Shown here: piece after piece, positions 16,166-24,207 of the stretch
Numbering within the stretch: position 1 is the stretch's first letter
How the letters are laid out: the number at the start of each line of letters is the position of its first letter
DNA from: Bacteroidales bacterium
GTDB taxonomy: Bacteria > Bacteroidota > Bacteroidia > Bacteroidales > Bacteroidaceae
Reading direction: 5' to 3'
Assembly (NCBI GenBank): GCA_004555245.1
Contig: SFIS01000003.1
Location: forward strand, 24,563-88,562
DNA length: 64,000 nucleotides
Program-made: the position numbers and the translations under genes
The notes under the pieces: model-generated
What the model was told of the DNA's origin: nothing
The model's input: only the letters and a program-made list of their open reading frames with translations
Database searches by the model: none

Positions 16166-18031
16166 ATGACAAACGAAGAAACAAAAAACGAACTCCGTAC
16201 GGACAGCATGACAAATGCCCCAACCGCAAAAAACAACGGCGAGGACATTGAAACCCGTACGAAGACAAAGAGAAAATCCGGAACAAAGACCGCGACAAAA
16301 ACTGCGACAAAAACCGCGACAAAAACCAAGTCTGCAACAAAAAACGACACAAAAGCGAAATCAGCGACAAAGAGCACAACGGCTGCAAAAAGCCGCAAGA
16401 AGACTTCATCAAAGTCTGCCAAAACCGAAGATCAGGCAGCGCAGCAGACAACGCAGCAGACAACGCAGGACCTTACACTCCAACCAGCCGACACACCGCA
16501 AGTTCCGGCAGATGAAACCATAACAGTGGCACATACTGAAGCATCTGAACCTGTCGGCAATGGGAAGACCGACATTCAGACGGCACAGGTTGAAGACAAA
16601 GCCATAGTGGAAGCAGAAGATACTCCTGAACCACAGGCATCTATGCCGGCACATACGTCGGAGCCTAATGAGCAGACCTCTCTTCCCAAAACACAAGAGA
16701 AACCTTCCGAGAACAGACAGAAGCCTGCTGAAAACAGACAGAAGCCTGCTGAAAACAAACAGAAGGCTGAAGAGAACAGACAGAAGGCTGACGAGGCAAG
16801 GCAAAAGGCTGAACAGAACCGTCAGGAGCAGAACCGTCAGGAGCGTGTCATACCTCCGTGCCCGACATTGCTCATAAGAGACATCGTCGAACTGTGTGCC
16901 GCACCGCAGAAACAGCTGCTCTTGTCTGATGCACAGATACAGCAACTGTCGCAAGAAGAATCTGCCAGGCGATTCAGATGGATAGAAGGCACCTTGGCTC
17001 TCGTACTTAACTACGACATCGTCGTAAGCGATACGAATATCTGGCTTGAGCTTCTCACAGGCCATACCTCGTCACATTCCGACCCGCGCTATAATGCGCG
17101 CCTGCAGTTCGAGAGACAGCTGGAGTTCATCTCGCGCCTGATGAAACATCGTGGCGGCAGATTCATGATGATGTCGGAGACATACGAAGAGATTGACCGC
17201 TTCGCAACAATGATAGATCCAGTCAGCCCGCGCGACGCAGACTTCAACGACGAGACCGTCTGCCGTAACATCGCTGCCCGGCTTGCAAAGCGTCTCATAC
17301 TCTCACAGCAGCGCGAGAATCGTCTCAGAATAGAGGGGATAGGCTCTGAAAGCCATCACTCTTCCTTTGCCGACCCGGCTATCATACACCGTTGCGTAGA
17401 ACTCTTCTCGCAAGGCAGAAGGGTGCTCCTGCTGACCAACGACGCCTCTGTCGGCATCCGTACCATGGGTATGTGCGACGACCTGCAACGCACAAACGGA
17501 ATCCCGGACAGCGAGTGGGACAAGGTCTATGCCCCTCTGCGGCCTATGGTAATCACCATGGACGACCTGCGTCTCCTTGACGCCTACACCCGCCAGTATC
17601 ATTTCCTCCAGCAGGCTGCCGGAAAACAATGGATGGAAGATGTGCCGCAGACTATGCCAGTACGCTCTGTCGAACCCCTGGCGTTATGGGAAGAAGGCTT
17701 CAGAGCCGGCGACCGCTATGCTGAGAAGAAAGTGATGCAGAAACAGGCTGCCAACACACAGAAGCAGCCTGCAACACAGCAGAAACCTGCATCGAACAAC
17801 CAGAAGCAGAACCAAAACAACCAGAAGCAGACTGCCAATAACCAGAAGCAGCCTGCCAATTCGCAGAAGAAACAGCAGAAACCCAAGCAGGATCAGCCCA
17901 AGCAGGATCAGCCCAAGCAGGATCAGACAAAAACGGATCAGCCAAAGCAGGAACAGCCAAAGCAGGAACAGCCAAAAACGGATCAGCCAAAGCAGGAACA
18001 GCCAAAGCAGGATCAGCCCAAGCAGGAATAA
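16166..18031 (+). CDS. PIN-like domain protein with long disordered repeat tails
   Basis: Not a protein recognised by name. The 621-residue chain has three parts. Residues 1-230 are low complexity: Lys/Thr/Ala repeats (KTATKT units), then an acidic/Gln stretch and EN-RQKPA repeats. Residues about 230-530 are globular and look like a PIN nuclease fold: IVVSDTNIWLELL (D289), SETYEEID (E338), LLLTNDASVG (D426), and then a further acidic cluster. Residues 540-621 are a Lys/Gln/Pro tail with repeated KQDQP and KQEQP units. The charged tails suggest binding to nucleic acid or polyanions; this is inference. It is followed by a strong terminator, so it is last in its operon. Confidence 0.6.
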   Translation: MTNEETKNELRTDSMTNAPTAKNNGEDIETRTKTKRKSGTKTATKTATKTATKTKSATKNDTKAKSATKSTTAAKSRKKTSSKSAKTEDQAAQQTTQQTTQDLTLQPADTPQVPADETITVAHTEASEPVGNGKTDIQTAQVEDKAIVEAEDTPEPQASMPAHTSEPNEQTSLPKTQEKPSENRQKPAENRQKPAENKQKAEENRQKADEARQKAEQNRQEQNRQERVIPPCPTLLIRDIVELCAAPQKQLLLSDAQIQQLSQEESARRFRWIEGTLALVLNYDIVVSDTNIWLELLTGHTSSHSDPRYNARLQFERQLEFISRLMKHRGGRFMMMSETYEEIDRFATMIDPVSPRDADFNDETVCRNIAARLAKRLILSQQRENRLRIEGIGSESHHSSFADPAIIHRCVELFSQGRRVLLLTNDASVGIRTMGMCDDLQRTNGIPDSEWDKVYAPLRPMVITMDDLRLLDAYTRQYHFLQQAAGKQWMEDVPQTMPVRSVEPLALWEEGFRAGDRYAEKKVMQKQAANTQKQPATQQKPASNNQKQNQNNQKQTANNQKQPANSQKKQQKPKQDQPKQDQPKQDQTKTDQPKQEQPKQEQPKTDQPKQEQPKQDQPKQE

Positions 18032-18071
18032 TCTTTTGTTGATATCCAAGCTTGGCGAATGAAACAAAAAC

Positions 18072-18115
18072 AACCGGCTATGCCTCTATTCTTAGGAAAA
18101 AGGGCATAGCCGGTT
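18072..18115. terminator. Bidirectional terminator
   Basis: A perfect 13-bp stem (ACCGGCTATGCC/GGCATAGCCGGT plus an A-T pair) separates two convergent genes. On the minus strand it is followed by TTGTTTTTGTTT, on the plus strand by a shorter T-rich stretch. Confidence 0.85.
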
Positions 18116-18191
18116 TGGCGTTTCAAATATTTTGAGTTTTCGGAAACTGAGAGTTGTCAGACAAGAGACATCCCGTTTCTCGGCAGAGAAG

Positions 18192-19436
18192 CTATTCTAT
18201 CGTGGCATAACCGTACAGCAGATCCGCCCGTCCTCCAATCGGACGATAATATACAAGACAGGAGTATGTGTTCTGTGTCTCGGAGAAGTTGCCGTCAGCG
18301 GGCAGCGTGACAGTCGTGCCGTCATGTTTCCGCATCACATACTGATAAGAATAGTAGCCCATCTTCAACGTCACGGCGCAGTGGTACAGTTTCTGCAGCG
18401 GGTCGTACTCCATCCTGTACTCCGGCAGCAGAGAATCGTAGGTCCATTGCCCGTTGACATAGACGTCGCCGTCGAAAGGCATCTCGCACCGGTAGGTGAA
18501 ATGACAGACGAAATATTCCGTCTCGGTGTTGTTGCTGACGTTGTCGGTGTTGCGGATGTAGAAAGCACCGTCGGCATCTTCATCGTAGCTGTAGTGTGTG
18601 CGTGGCGTGTCGGTGTAGAGCCATACGTGATAATCCTGTCCGTCAAAGTCTGTGTGTTCCACGCCGAGAGAGTTGCGGTGCAGGTCGAGATATTCAAACT
18701 TGCGGTATTCGTTCGTGGCGGGGAATATCAGTTGTCTGCAGTGCTTCCATTCCAAGCCGTCGCCGCGCCGTGTCGTCGGGCGAATGCCTTTTCTCGCCGT
18801 ACTCCATCTGTTGTTCTGCATGGTTATGACAGATAGCTGTCGGTCGGGGTCAGTCACGTTGACACCGCTGTATGCAATGCTCAGCGCTATCTGCTGGTGT
18901 GCCCGGTTATAGTCTATGTCCGTGTTTGTCGTCATAGTCATCGCGACCCCCATCTTCCTCTCCGCCGCCATGAAGCACGCTCTTGCCACATCCTCGCCGC
19001 TCTCGTCGTCAGTGATTGTCACACGATAGTTGCCTGACATTTTCAGTCTGCATTCGTCGTTCGGAATCTGCAGGGTGTAATGCGTATAAAGCGTCGCCAT
19101 GTTCAGCGACTGCTCGTCAGAGGATACGGTGAGATTGTTTGTGAAGCCGTCGATATAGTCAGTCTCAAAGACATCGCTCTCTCTCCAGTCTGCGTCGCAG
19201 TGTGCAATCCTGTACGAGAAGCGGCGGTAGGCGTGGCTCATCTCGTCGAACGAGATGTTCACCCTCTCCTCTCCGTTCAGGTCTATGACGGGAAGTGATG
19301 TCCATCTGTCGTCCGCCACTACCTGCAATGTGCGTATGTTCTCAGCCAGAATCTCCTGCTGCTGTGCCCTTATGCCGCAAACTGCCAGCAGGCTGGTAAG
19401 GCATACGGCCGTAAGTCTGTTTATGGTATGTGTCAT
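18192..19436 (-). CDS. Type IX secretion system plug protein (DUF5103 family)
   Basis: Exported protein of the DUF5103 family, whose best-studied member plugs the SprA translocon pore of the type IX secretion system. The 414-residue protein begins MTHTINRLTAVCLTSLLAVC, a signal peptide ending near IRAQ. The body shows the family's all-beta pattern, including HCDADWRESDVFETDYIDGF and the C-terminal YYSYQYVMR and YYRPIGGRADLLYGYA. The frame is open 53 codons further upstream but has no signal peptide there. No other T9SS gene lies in the window. It is divergent from proS. Confidence 0.85.
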   Translation of the reverse strand: MTHTINRLTAVCLTSLLAVCGIRAQQQEILAENIRTLQVVADDRWTSLPVIDLNGEERVNISFDEMSHAYRRFSYRIAHCDADWRESDVFETDYIDGFTNNLTVSSDEQSLNMATLYTHYTLQIPNDECRLKMSGNYRVTITDDESGEDVARACFMAAERKMGVAMTMTTNTDIDYNRAHQQIALSIAYSGVNVTDPDRQLSVITMQNNRWSTARKGIRPTTRRGDGLEWKHCRQLIFPATNEYRKFEYLDLHRNSLGVEHTDFDGQDYHVWLYTDTPRTHYSYDEDADGAFYIRNTDNVSNNTETEYFVCHFTYRCEMPFDGDVYVNGQWTYDSLLPEYRMEYDPLQKLYHCAVTLKMGYYSYQYVMRKHDGTTVTLPADGNFSETQNTYSCLVYYRPIGGRADLLYGYATIE

Positions 19437-19553
19437 GTTAGGGTTTACTTGTTCATGAAGTCTGTGCCATTGCCGGTCAAGGCATATCTGCATTTCTTTT
19501 TGCAAAAATACTCTTTTTTTTCGTAATAAGGCAAGTGTTACAACATTTTTTTG

Positions 19554-19561
19554 TAATTTTG
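19554..19561 (+). promoter_or_regulatory. -7 element upstream of proS
   Basis: TAATTTTG followed by CAGAC, 32 bp before the proS start codon, fits TAnnTTTG. The -33 region is T-rich without a clear TTTG. Confidence 0.5.
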
Positions 19562-19593
19562 CAGACTGGAACAACAAATCAAACGAAAATATC

Positions 19594-21075
19594 ATGGCAA
19601 AAGAACTAAAAGACCTGACAAAACGTTCAGAGAACTACAGTCAGTGGTACAACGACCTCATTGTGAAAGCCGACCTCGCCGAACAGAGTGCTGTGCGCGG
19701 ATGTATGGTCATCAAGCCTTACGGCTACGCCATCTGGGAGAAGATGCAGCGCGAGCTGGACCGTATGTTCAAGGAGACGGGAGCCCAGAATGCCTATTTC
19801 CCGCTCCTCATCCCCAAGTCTTTCCTCTCTCGCGAGGCAGAACATGTCAAGGGTTTCGCAAAAGAATGTGCCGTTGTCACCCACTATCGTCTGAAATCCT
19901 CTGACGACGGCAATGCTGTCGTTGTCGATCCTGATGCCCGTCTTGAAGAAGAGCTTATAGTGCGTCCTACGTCAGAGACCATCATCTGGAATACATACAA
20001 GAACTGGATACACTCCTACCGCGACCTACCTCTCATGTGCAACCAGTGGTGCAATGTGATGCGTTGGGAGATGCGCACCCGTCCGTTCCTCCGCACGTCG
20101 GAGTTCCTCTGGCAGGAGGGCCACACCGCCCACGCCACTCGCGAAGAGGCTGAGGCTGAGGCACAGAAGATGCTGAAGGTATATGCCGAGTTTGCAGAGG
20201 GCTTCATGGCTGTTCCGGTGCTGCAGGGCGTGAAGTCAGAGACTGAGCGCTTCGCCGGAGCCCTCGACACTTACACCATCGAGGCGATGATGCAGGACGG
20301 CAAGGCTCTGCAGTCTGGCACCAGCCATTTCCTCGGACAGAACTTCGCAAAGTCGTTCGATGTCACCTTCCTCAACAAGGAGAACAAGCCGGAGTATGTA
20401 TGGGCTACGTCATGGGGCGTCTCTACACGTCTTATCGGTGCGCTTATCATGACCCACTCTGACGACAACGGTCTCGTCCTTCCTCCGAAACTTGCGCCGA
20501 TACAGGTTGTCATCATCCCTATCGCGAACAAGCCTGAGCAGCTTGCTGCCGTCACGGAACGTCTTCAGCCTGTCATCGAGCGTCTGCGCCAGCTTGGCGT
20601 GACAGTGAAATATGACGATGCCGACAACCGCCGTCCGGGCTTCAAGTTCGCCGACTATGAGCTGAAGGGAGTGCCGGTACGTCTCGCCATGGGGGCGCGT
20701 GACATTGAGAACGGCACCATCGAACTGATGCGTCGCGACACTCTTGAGAAGGAGACCCTGCCTTTCGAGGGCATTGCAGACCATGTCTATCGTCTCCTTG
20801 ACGACATCCAGGCAAACATCTTCGAGAAGGCACGCCGCTATCGTGACGAGCATGTGTATGTCTGCGAAGACTACGAGGAGTTCAAGCGGCGCGTGAAAGA
20901 CGGCGGCTTCTTCCTCTGCCACTGGGACGGAACAGAAGAGACGGAGGCAAGGATAAAGGAAGAGACCCAGGCCACCATACGCTGCGTCCCCTTCGCCTAC
21001 GAGCAGACACCGGGCATCGACATGGTTTCCGGCAAACCGGCAAAACACCGTGTCATCATCGCACGGGCATATTGA
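19594..21075 (+). CDS. proS: Prolyl-tRNA synthetase (archaeal/eukaryotic type)
   Basis: Class II synthetase that charges tRNA-Pro. The 493-residue protein belongs to the shorter archaeal-type ProRS without the bacterial editing insertion. It carries the class II motifs in [30 protein letters not shown] and the C-terminal [12 protein letters not shown] region, then the anticodon-binding domain. It ends in a C-terminal tyrosine (ARAY), as this type usually does. It is the first gene of a plus-strand group with the FolK-like protein (14 bp gap) and the M64 peptidase. Confidence 0.97.
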   Translation: MAKELKDLTKRSENYSQWYNDLIVKADLAEQSAVRGCMVIKPYGYAIWEKMQRELDRMFKETGAQNAYFPLLIPKSFLSREAEHVKGFAKECAVVTHYRLKSSDDGNAVVVDPDARLEEELIVRPTSETIIWNTYKNWIHSYRDLPLMCNQWCNVMRWEMRTRPFLRTSEFLWQEGHTAHATREEAEAEAQKMLKVYAEFAEGFMAVPVLQGVKSETERFAGALDTYTIEAMMQDGKALQSGTSHFLGQNFAKSFDVTFLNKENKPEYVWATSWGVSTRLIGALIMTHSDDNGLVLPPKLAPIQVVIIPIANKPEQLAAVTERLQPVIERLRQLGVTVKYDDADNRRPGFKFADYELKGVPVRLAMGARDIENGTIELMRRDTLEKETLPFEGIADHVYRLLDDIQANIFEKARRYRDEHVYVCEDYEEFKRRVKDGGFFLCHWDGTEETEARIKEETQATIRCVPFAYEQTPGIDMVSGKPAKHRVIIARAY

Positions 21076-21089
21076 TTCTCCTTTTGCCG

Positions 21090-21461
21090 ATGAATGAAAT
21101 CATCTTGTCTATCGGATCAAACGCTGAAGGCAGGCGGAAGGTGGCGGAAGCCATCTCCCGGCTGTCTTCTTTTGTGTATGGCGCCCATGCCACGCCGGTC
21201 ATCGACACCGACCCGATAGCAGTCTCTTCTGCACAGCCGTTCGCCAATGCGATGATGCGCGGCTACACCTCGCTGCCTTTCCATGCCCTGCGCTCTGTTC
21301 TGAAAAACATCGAGCGGATGTCCGGGCGCAATGCGGCTGACACCTCCGTGGGTGTCATACATCTCGACATAGACATCATGCAGTACGGCGGACAACGCCT
21401 CAAGCCGTCCGACTGGCAGCGTCCCTATATCATCACCTTGCTGAAAGCCCTCTTTCTATAA
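21090..21461 (+). CDS. Short FolK (HPPK)-like protein
   Basis: Related to 6-hydroxymethyl-dihydropterin pyrophosphokinase, which makes the folate precursor. The 123-residue protein shows the order ILSIGSNAEGRR, DTDP, FANAMMRG, LKNIERMSGR, LDIDIMQYGGQ, LKPSDWQRPYI, which mirrors HPPK. It is shorter than typical FolK (about 160). The segment before the catalytic DxD reads SVGVIHLDID where the family has a W-x-PR-x-DLD pattern, so the conserved Pro-Arg is missing. It may be a weak enzyme or have another pterin-related role. It starts at ATG 21090, just after proS. Confidence 0.7.
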   Translation: MNEIILSIGSNAEGRRKVAEAISRLSSFVYGAHATPVIDTDPIAVSSAQPFANAMMRGYTSLPFHALRSVLKNIERMSGRNAADTSVGVIHLDIDIMQYGGQRLKPSDWQRPYIITLLKALFL

Positions 21462-21466
21462 CAGTT

Positions 21467-22798
21467 ATGAAACACGACACAAGATACGTTATCCTTTTCT
21501 TCATGCTCTTCTCTCTATCGTTGCCATGCTGTATGGCACAAGAGTTCGACGACTGTTTCCGCGACGCGACGCTGCGTCTCGACTATTCATTCTCAGGCAC
21601 CGCCACTGAGCAGAGCATCGCCGTTGACGCCCTCTCGTCTTTCGACGGCTGGTATGGCAAACGCCGCCGTCTGTCCTCAGTTCCCGTCGAGGGCAACGGA
21701 CAGGTCATTGTTCGCAGCCATCGTGACACGACGGTCATCTATCGCCAGTCGTTCTGCACCCTCTTTCAGGAGTGGCAGAGCTATCCCGAGGCGCAGCAGC
21801 TTCGCCGTTCGTTCGAGAATGTCTGTCTCATCCCCATGCCCAAGGACACTGTCGATGTCACGGTGCAGCTCATGGACAACCGCCGTCAGGTGACATCCTC
21901 GCTCACCCATACCGTAGTTCCCACTGACATACTCATCCGCCGCCATCCCCGTCCCGCGGTTCCCTATACCGTTCTTCAGCCGGCGGCAGACACCGCACGC
22001 TGCATCCGCATCGCCTTTGTTGCGGAGGGATATACGAAAGACGAGATGCCCGTCTTCATCGAGGATGCCCGCATCGCCGTCGATGCCATCTTCTCTCACG
22101 AGCCTTTCGCCTCTCTCCGTCCGCGCTTCAACATCATTGCGGTCGAGAGCCCGTCAGCCGACAGCGGCACCAGCATCCCTTCGCGCCACGAATGGAAGAC
22201 GACGGCACTCGGTTCGTCTTTCTCCACATTCTACAGCGACCGCTATCTCACCACGCTCAACATCAAGCAGCTGCACAACACCCTCGCCGGCCTGCCCTAC
22301 GAGCATATCATCGTTCTCGTGAACACGGCAGAATACGGCGGCGGCGGCATACTCAACTTCTACAATCTCTCTTCCACCCACCATCCGCGCTACAAGGAGG
22401 TTGTCGTGCATGAGTTCGGCCACAGTTTTGCCGGGCTTGCCGACGAGTATGCCTACGAGGCGGAGCAGATACCGATGTATCCTCACGACGTAGAGCCTTG
22501 GGAGCGTAACATCACCACCCTTGCAGACTTCCACGGCAAATGGGAGAACCTCATCCCTGCCGGCACACCCGTCCCTACGCCTATGCCCGAAGCCCGGTCC
22601 GGGAAACGGAGCAGGGGGAAGAAACGTCAGGCGGCTGACGCAGAACAGATTGGTGTCTATGAGGGAGCGGGCTATTCGCTGAAGGGTGTCTATCGCGGTA
22701 CTCCCGACTGCCGTATGCGCTCCAACGAATCACCCGTCTTCTGTCCCGTATGCCGGCAGGCAATCACGCAGCTCGTGGATTTCTATACGAAAGACTGA
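21467..22798 (+). CDS. Exported M64-family metallopeptidase
   Basis: Zinc metallopeptidase of the M64 family (named for an IgA-cleaving enzyme; most Bacteroidota members have unknown targets). The 443-residue protein has an N-terminal signal peptide (about 1-24, ending CCMAQ), then a beta-rich N-terminal domain, and the catalytic motif HEFGH (H315-H319) within VVHEFGHSFAGLADEY. The glycine-rich GGGGILNFYN before it and the cysteines of the C-terminal CRMRSNESPVFCPVCRQ are also family features. A basic insertion near residues 375-390 is not usual. It begins 5 bp after the FolK-like gene. Confidence 0.88.
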   Translation: MKHDTRYVILFFMLFSLSLPCCMAQEFDDCFRDATLRLDYSFSGTATEQSIAVDALSSFDGWYGKRRRLSSVPVEGNGQVIVRSHRDTTVIYRQSFCTLFQEWQSYPEAQQLRRSFENVCLIPMPKDTVDVTVQLMDNRRQVTSSLTHTVVPTDILIRRHPRPAVPYTVLQPAADTARCIRIAFVAEGYTKDEMPVFIEDARIAVDAIFSHEPFASLRPRFNIIAVESPSADSGTSIPSRHEWKTTALGSSFSTFYSDRYLTTLNIKQLHNTLAGLPYEHIIVLVNTAEYGGGGILNFYNLSSTHHPRYKEVVVHEFGHSFAGLADEYAYEAEQIPMYPHDVEPWERNITTLADFHGKWENLIPAGTPVPTPMPEARSGKRSRGKKRQAADAEQIGVYEGAGYSLKGVYRGTPDCRMRSNESPVFCPVCRQAITQLVDFYTKD

Positions 22799-22885
22799 TT
22801 TTTCTTTTTTTTCTGACAGGTAGAGGCAGTCAGTGGCGTTGCTGTGGTATGGCGGCGTTCTTGCAGTTCCGTCTCTCACAGTTAG

Positions 22886-23764
22886 TCAGACGTTCGCCAA
22901 CACTTTTCGCCGGTAGTGTTTAGGAGAGTGTCCCGTCTGTTTCTTGAAGAAAGTGCCGAAGGCAGAGGCGTTGGGGAACGACAGGTCGTCGGCAATCTCC
23001 TGAATGGTCTTGCTCGTCGAGTTGATGAGGAAGATGCTCCGCCTGATGATAGCTTTGAAGATGAGCTGCTGCACTGTATATCCGCTGACAGACTTCACGA
23101 GGGCGGTGAGATATTTCGGCGAGAGACAGAGTTTGTCGGCATAGAACGTCACCTTGCGTTCGTTCTGGAAGTGCTGGCCGATGAGGGAGACGAGCTTCCC
23201 GAATATCTCTGTCGTCCTTGCCGGAATCTCCGGTCTGTCGGGTATGTGCGACGAGAAGAAGTCGCAGAGGCGGTAGGTTAGACTGACGAGCAGCAGCTGC
23301 CTCTCGTTGTCCCTGTAGGCTGACAGCGTTGTCTGGGGCGACGATTGTATGAGGCTGATGTATGATGTGAAGACGTTGTCCTCCTCTGTCGGTATGATGT
23401 GCAGCGGCAGAGTGTTCTGCATGTCGTAGATGCGCATCATCACCACTGTGTTGCCGAGAATGTGGCGTATGGGTGCGATGCGGTAGCAGAGCAGCGAGTA
23501 TTCGAGACTGTCTGATACGGACAGTATCTGAAGCAGCACGTTCTCAGACACGAAGGCGGTCTCTCCGCCGTTGACGGTGTATGGCGATCCGTTGGCAAGC
23601 AGGCGTATGTAGCCTGTATGGCATACGATGATTGTCACATAGTCCATGAAATACGGATGTGTGAGCAGTTGCGGGATGCTGTGCAGCGTGCCTTCCGAAC
23701 AGCATGTGTCGAGGCGTTGCGACAGAGCGGAATGCAGTTGTGCCAGTCGTTGTTCTTCTTGCAT
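22886..23764 (-). CDS. AraC-family transcriptional regulator
   Basis: DNA-binding regulator. The 292-residue protein has an N-terminal cupin-like sensor part and a C-terminal double helix-turn-helix: KLCLSPKYLTALVKSVSGYT and IQEIADDLSFPNASAFGTFFKKQTGHSPKHYRRK, which fit AraC domains well. It starts 15 bp after the FeoB-associated gene on the same strand, so it is likely the last gene of the ferrous-iron operon. A role in iron control is suggested by position only. Confidence 0.9.
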   Translation of the reverse strand: MQEEQRLAQLHSALSQRLDTCCSEGTLHSIPQLLTHPYFMDYVTIIVCHTGYIRLLANGSPYTVNGGETAFVSENVLLQILSVSDSLEYSLLCYRIAPIRHILGNTVVMMRIYDMQNTLPLHIIPTEEDNVFTSYISLIQSSPQTTLSAYRDNERQLLLVSLTYRLCDFFSSHIPDRPEIPARTTEIFGKLVSLIGQHFQNERKVTFYADKLCLSPKYLTALVKSVSGYTVQQLIFKAIIRRSIFLINSTSKTIQEIADDLSFPNASAFGTFFKKQTGHSPKHYRRKVLANV

Positions 23765-23779
23765 ATTACGGATGTAGGT

Positions 23780-23962
23780 TCAGTGTTGTCTGTCTTCTTC
23801 TTCCCGGCACCCGCCCTCATGTCTTGCGCAGCAGCTTCCGCCGTCCTTTTTCTTCTTGCAGTTGCTGCAGTTGCACGACGGAGCGGTGATGGAGCGGTAG
23901 AGATGCCGTGCGGCAAAGAGTGCGGCTATCGCCACGATGATGACAGTGATTGTATCTTGCAT
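23780..23962 (-). CDS. FeoB-associated Cys-rich membrane protein
   Basis: Small (60 residues) membrane peptide of the type found next to FeoB. The N-terminal half is one membrane helix (TITVIIVAIAALFAARHLY). The C-terminal half is cysteine-rich (CNCSNCKKKKDGGSCC, then a further Cys), likely metal-binding or redox-active on one side of the membrane. It lies 245 bp downstream of feoAB, the gap being filled largely by a dispersed palindromic repeat, and directly precedes the AraC gene. Confidence 0.85.
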   Translation of the reverse strand: MQDTITVIIVAIAALFAARHLYRSITAPSCNCSNCKKKKDGGSCCARHEGGCREEEDRQH

Positions 23963-24013
23963 ATTCTTTTTTAAGTTGGCGAGTTGACGGTTTTGACGAG
24001 TTGGCGGTTAAGT

Positions 24014-24107
24014 CAACAGTAATCTTGTTGTCCCTGTTGTATGTCATTTTATGACATCCTCGCGTTGCGTATGTTCTTCCCGTTGTTTGTGTTGTCTCTG
24101 TTGTCAT
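24014..24107 (+). repeat. Palindromic dispersed repeat, copy A
   Basis: About 94 bp shared with 43322-43414 (inverted) and 51322-51416. It runs from CAACAGTAATCTTGTTGTC to TGTTGTCAT. The central hairpin is ATGTCAT-TTT-ATGACAT (24041-24057); a second small stem CAACA/TGTTG lies at the left end. It sits between feoAB and its Cys-rich partner gene. Confidence 0.85.
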
Positions 24108-24207
24108 CTAAAAAATATCTTAGTTGACAAGTGAAATCTTGTTTTCGTCAAAAATAACACAGTTGCCAGGGAAATACAAACCGGTGTTTACGAGCAGGCT
24201 GTAGCAA

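Noticed and set aside
18072..18115. Mobile-element end at the 13-bp inverted repeat
   Set aside because: Placed exactly between convergent genes and followed by T-rich sequence, so an ordinary bidirectional terminator explains it.
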